A stretch of DNA of 45,593 nucleotides from Candidatus Woesebacteria bacterium RIFCSPHIGHO2_01_FULL_39_23 (GTDB lineage Bacteria > Patescibacteriota > Microgenomatia > UBA8517). Within the stretch, counting starts at the first letter, position 1. Each line of letters begins with the position of its first letter. Shown here one piece after another: positions 40,248-45,593 of the stretch. The stretch spans positions 15,916 through 61,508 of the forward strand of contig MGGH01000022.1 in the NCBI GenBank assembly GCA_001792305.1, given 5' to 3'. The position numbers and the translations under genes are program-made. The notes beneath the pieces were generated by a model that was given only the letters and a program-made list of their open reading frames with translations, did no database searches and was not told where the DNA came from.

Positions 40248-40648
40248 TGGAGACGGAGGGATTCGAACCCTCGTCCGAAAAGTTAATCAACAAAACCTCT
40301 ACAAGCTTATCTGTTTTAATTATTTCCTTTAATCTAAAAAAACAGCAAATGAGACTAAAGTAATACCTTAATACTTCATCTTTGGTTTAAGGTCAAAAAC
40401 CAAAAACTAATTCAGGCGGTTTATGCCCGCGAATACGGCCTGAAAGCGAAATTTCGCGAACACCGGCTTTAAGCGTAAAGCATATTCAGAGCTGGTCTTG
40501 CGACCAAGCTGGCCAAAAACGCCTCTGCGCGATCAGCCAGACGTCTCGTATAGTTGACGTTTGGTTTTCGATCCATTTTTACAAGTTCGGATCAAACTTG
40601 GCTTGCAGTCTTGTCAAAGTACTTTCCGTCGAAACCTATATCGTCCCC
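40248..40648 (-). ncRNA. ssrA: tmRNA (ssrA)
   Basis: Leftward 401-nt RNA. The 5' end GGGGACGATATAGGTTTCGACG and the 3' end with T arm GAGGG-TTCGAAT-CCCTC and CGTCTCC plus A form the tRNA-like domain (7-bp acceptor with one G/T pair). The resume region falls at about nucleotide 88-91. Two frames are possible: a short one giving RQLYETSG with TGA, and a long one of about 30 codons ending PALNMLYA with TAA at 40471..40469. Neither ends in the usual LAA. A hairpin with GCAA tetraloop follows. The RNA lies 18 nt downstream of smpB, its protein partner. Confidence 0.93.
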
Positions 40649-40666
40649 ATTTACCCTGCCGTAGCT

Positions 40667-41050
40667 TTAGCGTAGGCGGGTTTCCTTTTCAAGGTCGCGT
40701 TTCTTTATGGCTTCTCTCTTTTCAAACTTTCGTTTTGCTTTTCCAAAAGCTAATCCAACCTTGAAAATACGACCCTTAGTATACACCGAAAGAGGCACAA
40801 GTGTCAAACCTTTTTGCTTCATTTTTGTCGCGACCGAGACAATTTCACTTTTGTGAAGAAGTAGTTTCTTTGCTTTTGTAAACATTGGAGAAATTAGAAA
40901 AACTTCCCCACTCAATATTTTTGCGTGAGAACCGGAAAGGTTTCTTAAAGCTTTAAGCACTTTTACGTCTTCGCCAACCAAAACAATTCCAGCTTCAAAT
41001 CTATCAAAAAGTTTGTAATCAAATCTGGCCTTTTTATTTATTATCCTCAT
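40667..41050 (-). CDS. smpB: SmpB, tmRNA-binding protein (compact)
   Basis: A 127-residue SmpB with NKKARFDYKLFDRFEAGIVL, GEDVKVLKA, then KLLLHKSEI and KGLTLVPLSVYTKGRIFKVGLAFGK. Usual length is about 150-160. The segment with NHDP-x-R before KLLLHK is missing and the C-terminal tail (KREAIKKRDLEKETRLR) is short. It binds the tRNA-like domain of tmRNA and brings it to stalled ribosomes. It overlaps the upstream gene by 4 nt. Confidence 0.95.
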   Translation of the reverse strand: MRIINKKARFDYKLFDRFEAGIVLVGEDVKVLKALRNLSGSHAKILSGEVFLISPMFTKAKKLLLHKSEIVSVATKMKQKGLTLVPLSVYTKGRIFKVGLAFGKAKRKFEKREAIKKRDLEKETRLR

Positions 41051-42897
41051 TGAAGGTGTTTAAGTTCCAATGTATAAAGATTTGGTCCTGTCAATAGCAG
41101 TATTTTTCGGGAAGATTCTGAAACAAAAATGTCTTTAACATTTCCCAATTCTCCAGTGGAATACTGTGCTACGAACCCACCTTCCTTATCAAAAACTACA
41201 ATTTTATTGGAACCGGAATCCAAAAAATATAAGTTTCGGTTCTCTTCACTGGTGGTAATCTTAAAAGAATTTTTAATGTATTTAGATACAAGAGTGCTGT
41301 CCACCGACAACCTCCTTCCTGAAGCGTACCTATAAACCGCGCCATTTCTGTCCAATAACCAAATCGAACCGTCTATTGCCCAGGAAACTATATCTGAAAA
41401 ATCTTGGCCTTCCGATTCCGTTAGCCAAGTTTGCCCGGAACCAAGGTTATCACCCAACCCAAGATACCTTAAAATCTCGGAACCCGACTTATCCAGAATA
41501 TAAACATTCCCAGCATAGGCTTTTATCAGTGCATTTCCCCCAAAATCTTCCTCCGCAACTTTTTTGCTCCCCGTCTCATCCACTTTATAAATAGCATCCT
41601 TTTTAAGTACATATACCCTTTCCAAGTACCCTGCCAAATCAATCGACCCGGAAACTTCGTCCGGACCACCAGTAATCTGGGTACTCTTTGTATTTATATC
41701 TATTCGAAGAAGTTTCCCTCCACCTTTATCTAAAACATGAAGTGTATCGTGAGATAAGCTGCCCATCTCCCCCTCAAAACCGTCTGAAGAAAGTGTCAGA
41801 TCAAGAAAAAGCTCAGGCTCCGTGTCATACTCCCCTAAAACCTGACCTGAAACACTATCGAATCTACTTATTACCTCCCCATATTCACTTTCAGGAATTT
41901 GGAGTTTTTCAAGGTTAGGCAGGCTTTCCTTAACTGACAACACCAACTCTCTTGAGCGGTCTGGATTAAGGCCGTAGAGAGATAATGCTTCCTCCAATCT
42001 GTGATTAATATCAGAGACTATAGTTTCGTACTTTAGTTTTTCGATCTTAAGTGTACGTTGCCTCGAGCCGTAAAAGACGCTAATAACAAGCAAAAAGATA
42101 AGTATTATTGCGATCAGAAAAGCCGATTTTCTCTTCTTCTCGATTGCAATATCAGTAACACCAGCTTCAACCACAATTTTTCTCTCCGGCAAAAGTCTAA
42201 TAAAAAAATCCAACACAAACACAACGAGCCCACGGAACATGCGAAAGAGAGTTTTGAAAACTCCAAAGTTTATAGCCAATTCATGGGGTTTTGTTTTTTC
42301 TTGGTAATATTGTTCCCTACTAACCGTAAAAACCAAACAACTTGTCTTTTCTTGCCCTGAACTCAAAACTGCAAGTAATCTTTCTATAGATGACTCTGGA
42401 CTCTCTTCCTCAAGGCTGGCTTTTATTATCCCTTTTCCCCACTTTGATACAACATTAGAAGTTGTAACCATAAACGAGTCATCTGATTTTATGGGTCCTG
42501 AAATACTAGTTACCTCCCCAACAGAGGCAGCAACTGTCACAAGCTTCCCGTCTCTTAAGAGAAAGGTCTTTAGTTTTCCTTTTAAAACTATACTCACCAC
42601 TCTGTCGTCCAACAAAACCAGAGCCAAATCGTCGTCAGATGTAATTTTTGTTTGTTTTGTGGAAAGCTCAAGTATTTCTTTTAACCTCAGTAATTTCGGT
42701 CTTACCACTTCATCTCCCCTTAATTGCTCTTCTATGAATTTAAAAAATATTTTCGCTTTATTTTCTGCTTCTTTTCCTTTAAAGCTGGTTAGACCAAGAT
42801 ATACAAAAAACTTGAAGTTACCAAAACTTAACTCATAGAACTGGGACCAATAAAGAGGTTTATTGGAGCTTATTTTGGCAGATTTGATTTTAAGCAT
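41047..42897 (-). CDS. PP2C-like N-domain, transmembrane helix and beta-propeller protein
   Basis: A 616-residue protein. Residues 1-200 show PP2C-like strand order (FFVYLGLTSFKGKEAENKA, LALVLLDDRVVSIVLKG, FLLRDGKLVTV) but lack the canonical DG metal motif, so activity is doubtful. A membrane helix (about residues 261-279) and a coiled region precede a C-terminal domain (about 365-616) with repeats such as LHVLDKGGGKLLRIDI and VYILDKSGSEILRYLG, indicating a beta-propeller outside the cell. Common in CPR genomes near these genes. Function unknown. Confidence 0.75.
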   Translation of the reverse strand: MLKIKSAKISSNKPLYWSQFYELSFGNFKFFVYLGLTSFKGKEAENKAKIFFKFIEEQLRGDEVVRPKLLRLKEILELSTKQTKITSDDDLALVLLDDRVVSIVLKGKLKTFLLRDGKLVTVAASVGEVTSISGPIKSDDSFMVTTSNVVSKWGKGIIKASLEEESPESSIERLLAVLSSGQEKTSCLVFTVSREQYYQEKTKPHELAINFGVFKTLFRMFRGLVVFVLDFFIRLLPERKIVVEAGVTDIAIEKKRKSAFLIAIILIFLLVISVFYGSRQRTLKIEKLKYETIVSDINHRLEEALSLYGLNPDRSRELVLSVKESLPNLEKLQIPESEYGEVISRFDSVSGQVLGEYDTEPELFLDLTLSSDGFEGEMGSLSHDTLHVLDKGGGKLLRIDINTKSTQITGGPDEVSGSIDLAGYLERVYVLKKDAIYKVDETGSKKVAEEDFGGNALIKAYAGNVYILDKSGSEILRYLGLGDNLGSGQTWLTESEGQDFSDIVSWAIDGSIWLLDRNGAVYRYASGRRLSVDSTLVSKYIKNSFKITTSEENRNLYFLDSGSNKIVVFDKEGGFVAQYSTGELGNVKDIFVSESSRKILLLTGPNLYTLELKHLQ

Positions 42898-43119
42898 TTA
42901 AAGTACAACTAGAGCCCACAAGAAAAGTGTAGCAACCATCGCGAGGTGTCCTAAAGCAATAACCTTTATAAATTTGTCAAATCCGATTTTTAAGGTCTTA
43001 CCCATCAGCCCTACTTGACGAAACACGACAATAGCAAAAATCAGATAGATGACAAAAACCACAATATACCCCATCTTTACAAGTCCCCAAACTGAGCTGC
43101 CGTCAATGATTAGGTCCAC
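42898..43119 (-). CDS. Small two-helix membrane protein, DUF5657-like
   Basis: A 73-residue protein with two transmembrane helices (about 15-33 and 51-71, ending LAMVATLFLWALVVL) separated by a short loop with GLMGKTLKIGFDKF. Length, helix spacing and position beside the PP2C-like gene fit the DUF5657-type proteins of CPR bacteria. I cannot confirm the family. It abuts the upstream gene stop by one base. Confidence 0.6.
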   Translation of the reverse strand: MDLIIDGSSVWGLVKMGYIVVFVIYLIFAIVVFRQVGLMGKTLKIGFDKFIKVIALGHLAMVATLFLWALVVL

Positions 43120-43126
43120 TATTAAC

Positions 43127-43828
43127 TTAGCTAAGTCTCCCTTCTATACTTTCTATTTCTTCCTCTTGTCGAAGCTCTTGTAATATTTTGGCAACTCTGT
43201 CGGGTTTTGGTATTCCAAGCATTTCAATGTTCTGTATTTCTCCGGCGGTTTGTACCAAAATATCACCGTAGTCAAAAAGCGTTCTTATCGCTCCTCCCAT
43301 CGTATATGTCACGTCTTCAATGTTGTCGAGCTCCGCGTCCGTTACCTTTTTATAAACGAAATTGTGAAAATTAATGTCTACTATTCTCTCGTCTGTTATG
43401 ATGTTGACATTAAAAAACCAGACCAAAAAATTCTCAAACGCATAGGTAAAAACAAAAACGTACCATGCCATAATGGAAATCATTTGAAACCTTGGCGGCA
43501 TGAAAGAAATCGCCGAAAAAACAAACAGTAAACCGGGTGCCAAAATCATCAACATGGTCAAAATTATCCAGGGAATATTTGTAATGGGGTGCCTGCGCAA
43601 AAGTAGTACAACTTTTTCTTTCTTATCTTGTGTCTCAAAATTTAGGTGGTCCGGTATATAACAATACGCAGAAAGCGGATTGTGGTTATGCCCCGGCAAA
43701 GAATGTCTCTTTTCCTCTGATACTTTAAGGTCTTTACTTACCTGAGGATACTGGTCCAGACTTACTTTTATCGGCGGAGATTTTGACAAATCTTTAGGAA
43801 TAGGATCATTAATATAAACGTCGGGCAT
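43127..43828 (-). CDS. Bacterial PH-domain membrane protein
   Basis: A 233-residue protein with a disordered N-terminus to about residue 60, a strand (KEKVVLLLRRHPITNIPW), two transmembrane helices (about 90-112 and 117-140) and a bPH2/YdbT-type PH domain (NVNIITDERIVDINFHNFVYKKVTDAELDNIEDV) ending in an acidic tail. Such proteins are often linked to membrane stress or secretion. Role here unknown. Confidence 0.78.
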   Translation of the reverse strand: MPDVYINDPIPKDLSKSPPIKVSLDQYPQVSKDLKVSEEKRHSLPGHNHNPLSAYCYIPDHLNFETQDKKEKVVLLLRRHPITNIPWIILTMLMILAPGLLFVFSAISFMPPRFQMISIMAWYVFVFTYAFENFLVWFFNVNIITDERIVDINFHNFVYKKVTDAELDNIEDVTYTMGGAIRTLFDYGDILVQTAGEIQNIEMLGIPKPDRVAKILQELRQEEEIESIEGRLS

Positions 43829-43858
43829 CTTGAGGCTAATTATATCACGAAATTAATA

Positions 43859-45553
43859 TCAGAGCTTTTCTATATTAAACAACGAGCTCTTCAAACCAAT
43901 GTAGCCTGGTGCTCTAAGATTAAATGCTTTTTTAAATTCCGACCCCGGGATTGTCACTGTACCTTTATTGGTTGAAAAGCTGATATTTATTGTAGAACCG
44001 TCATTTCCGTAAACAACAGAAATGTTTGTAACGCTTAAATAGCCTCCGATTGAAGCAAGATCACTTTTGGAATATGGATTTCCTCCCCAACAGTTGGTGT
44101 CAAGTGGTGAAATTTTTGAGGTATCTCCTCCACCATTATATAAAACATGCCAAGCGTTAATGATATCTGCCGTCTCCTCACCTGATAGCCAGGGGCTACT
44201 TCTACCACATAAGGCTCCGCTCCGGGCTTTATACCAACCCTTATAAAACCAGGGCGAACCCGCTTGTTTTTCATAAGCGGTGTCCGGCCAAGCTCCAGAT
44301 ACATCTTTTATTCCGGTCCAACCCCACTGGCTAATTGTAAATCCTCCGGATGTCGAAGCATAATATGTTTTTGCAGGAGAGTTTCCCTGGACAACCACCC
44401 AGCCGCGGGTGGCTCTAACTGCCTCTGCCCATTTACCGCTTTTAAGCTGGGGCTTATACACTTGGCAGGCCTCTGTGGTACAAATACTTCCAGAACCATT
44501 ATTGGTGACAGCTAAAGCGTAACTTCGGGCAGCTACTGCTTGGGCCTTCAATGCCTCAAACCCTCCGGAGTCCCCCCAGGATTCGGGTACCTCATAAATT
44601 CCAAGTAAATAGTTATCCTCAAAAGGAATTCTGCCAAAACCTGTTACACCAATAGTCGCAGGCACAGGATAATTCTTCTGTAATTGGGCGCCCTGGAAAT
44701 AAGCCATTAGTATTGTTTCTGCATCCTGACCCTGCTTACTCCTTCCGTAAGCGCCGTATTGGCTCATACCAGTTCTGTGGGGAGCACCAAAAGAAAAGGC
44801 CGCAAACGCAGGCCGAAACCCGGGGTCACAAAAATTGCTTGATCCCGGCGGGCCTGAGCAAGGCTCAAAAGTCGGCGGAGTGTCTCCTATCGAAGTTTGA
44901 AAACCCCCGGCTTTGGCAGCTTGCAACTCCTGTTGTTTTGCTGATAGTGAAGCCAAATAGCTTTCCGTTTTTTCGACCTCGCCCTCCAAGAATTCTGCCC
45001 TCTCGTCCACTTTTTTTTGCACGGAGGCCAAGTTATTCCTATTTTTTTCGAGAAGTTCCTTGTCGTTTTTAAACTCTATCAAATCCTCACCATATTTAAT
45101 CATAGTTTTCCGGTCACTATCAGCCGCACGCGCTCTGAAACTAATTTCTCTAAAAGCGCTGGATGCGTCCCCGGCTGACAAAAAAGGAAGAATTGGGTCA
45201 TAAACACGCAAAAAAAGGTAATGATTTTTTGCCTTTTCGCGCAAAATTGCCTCAGCATAAGCCAAGTCTTCTTCTCTTCCTTTAATTTGGTTAGAGAGAT
45301 TGGTCAGCTCTTTTGAAATAACCGATATTCTGTTTTTAAGATCTGCTAACTGTTTATTGAGGTTTGAAAGCTCTTGCTTATTTGTCTCATGAGCGGACGA
45401 CAAAGCATCGATCTCCCGCTGAATTTCACTTATTTGACAATCGTAGTCGGATGAAGGGCAATGAGAAGCACCTATGTTGTAAGTTGTATGTTGTAAGTTG
45501 TAAACAAGAAATATAAAGAAAAAAGTAAGCAGTAGGGACTTGGTTTTTGACAT
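43859..45553 (-). CDS. SpoIID/LytB-like protein with N-terminal coiled coil
   Basis: A 564-residue secreted protein with a signal helix (about residues 6-20), two long coiled coils (about 40-125 and 155-215) and a SpoIID-type domain from about 255. Its hallmarks are FGAPHRTGMSQYGAYGRS and EALKAQAVAARSYAL with YKPQ and STSGGFT. SpoIID enzymes are lytic transglycosylases acting on peptidoglycan. The coiled coils resemble the amidase-activating EnvC/PcsB type. Likely a cell-wall remodelling protein. The start at 45553 is close to the window edge. Confidence 0.88.
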   Translation of the reverse strand: MSKTKSLLLTFFFIFLVYNLQHTTYNIGASHCPSSDYDCQISEIQREIDALSSAHETNKQELSNLNKQLADLKNRISVISKELTNLSNQIKGREEDLAYAEAILREKAKNHYLFLRVYDPILPFLSAGDASSAFREISFRARAADSDRKTMIKYGEDLIEFKNDKELLEKNRNNLASVQKKVDERAEFLEGEVEKTESYLASLSAKQQELQAAKAGGFQTSIGDTPPTFEPCSGPPGSSNFCDPGFRPAFAAFSFGAPHRTGMSQYGAYGRSKQGQDAETILMAYFQGAQLQKNYPVPATIGVTGFGRIPFEDNYLLGIYEVPESWGDSGGFEALKAQAVAARSYALAVTNNGSGSICTTEACQVYKPQLKSGKWAEAVRATRGWVVVQGNSPAKTYYASTSGGFTISQWGWTGIKDVSGAWPDTAYEKQAGSPWFYKGWYKARSGALCGRSSPWLSGEETADIINAWHVLYNGGGDTSKISPLDTNCWGGNPYSKSDLASIGGYLSVTNISVVYGNDGSTINISFSTNKGTVTIPGSEFKKAFNLRAPGYIGLKSSLFNIEKL

Positions 45554-45593
45554 ATGCTTATCCGTTCATTATATCAGCTCTAAACCATTTGCT

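Noticed and set aside
45474-45509. Tandem GTTGTAAGTTGTA repeat
   Set aside because: It falls in the signal-peptide region of the SpoIID-like gene and is short. Similar wording near 35397 is brief and may be chance.
1-45593. UGA recoding as in SR1/Gracilibacteria
   Set aside because: Several well-supported genes end in TGA at the expected length, for instance hpf and the GT2 gene at 32149.

Overview
The window looks like chromosomal DNA of a candidate phyla radiation (Patescibacteria) bacterium, most likely of the Microgenomates/Katanobacteria type. The grounds are a compact AT-rich layout, a reduced set of type IV pilus genes, a dnaG-rpoD pair next to GT-C/DUF2142 membrane proteins, a very short SmpB beside ssrA, a PP2C-like/propeller membrane protein, a DUF5657-like protein, a bacterial PH-domain protein and a SpoIID-like protein. 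Order-level placement is inference. TGA works as a stop codon, so the SR1/Gracilibacteria code is not in use. There are no rRNA genes, no CRISPR array and no recognisable transposase.

Layout. (1) 1-10.3 kb: type IV pilus locus. Leftward from a divergent promoter at about 3.33 kb run a PilM-PilN fusion, a PilO-like protein, a small membrane protein, the major pilin and a secreted protein cut by the window edge. Rightward run three minor-pilin/PilX-like genes. The pilB-pilC-anchor operon converges on them. (2) 10.4-23.3 kb: accessory region of small genes (DUF378, zinc ribbon, an HExxxH putative metallopeptidase, HPF, DUF3175, RRM protein, HD hydrolase, a large secreted metallophosphoesterase, DsrE-like, Met-rich SHOCT protein, an extremely Trp-rich membrane protein, methyltransferase, Nudix, DUF1059) with short repeats, inverted repeats and gene remnants. 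(3) 23.3-30.1 kb: tRNA-Asn, a Nudix-GNAT fusion, rpoD, dnaG and two polytopic membrane proteins, all leftward. (4) 30.1-35.3 kb: three glycosyltransferases rightward, converging on a membrane-embedded spermidine-synthase-like protein. (5) 35.4-39.5 kb: tRNA-rich segment with five intact tRNAs (four Ser, one Arg) and three tRNA pieces, between which sit a PD-(D/E)XK nuclease, a degenerate Nudix protein, a Hint-domain protein and an FkbM methyltransferase. (6) 39.5-45.6 kb: leftward housekeeping block with SpoIID-like protein, PH-domain protein, DUF5657-like protein, PP2C-like/propeller protein, smpB, ssrA (tmRNA) and comF.

How the parts fit: the pilus genes would build a DNA-uptake or adhesion fibre, and comF is consistent with a competence role. 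smpB and ssrA form the ribosome-rescue pair, and HPF is a hibernation factor. The GT genes and DUF2142/GT-C proteins belong to surface glycan or glycoprotein assembly. The most unusual parts are the Trp-rich protein, the tRNA fragments joined to small genes at 35.4-39.5 kb, and a tmRNA with no recognisable LAA-type tag.
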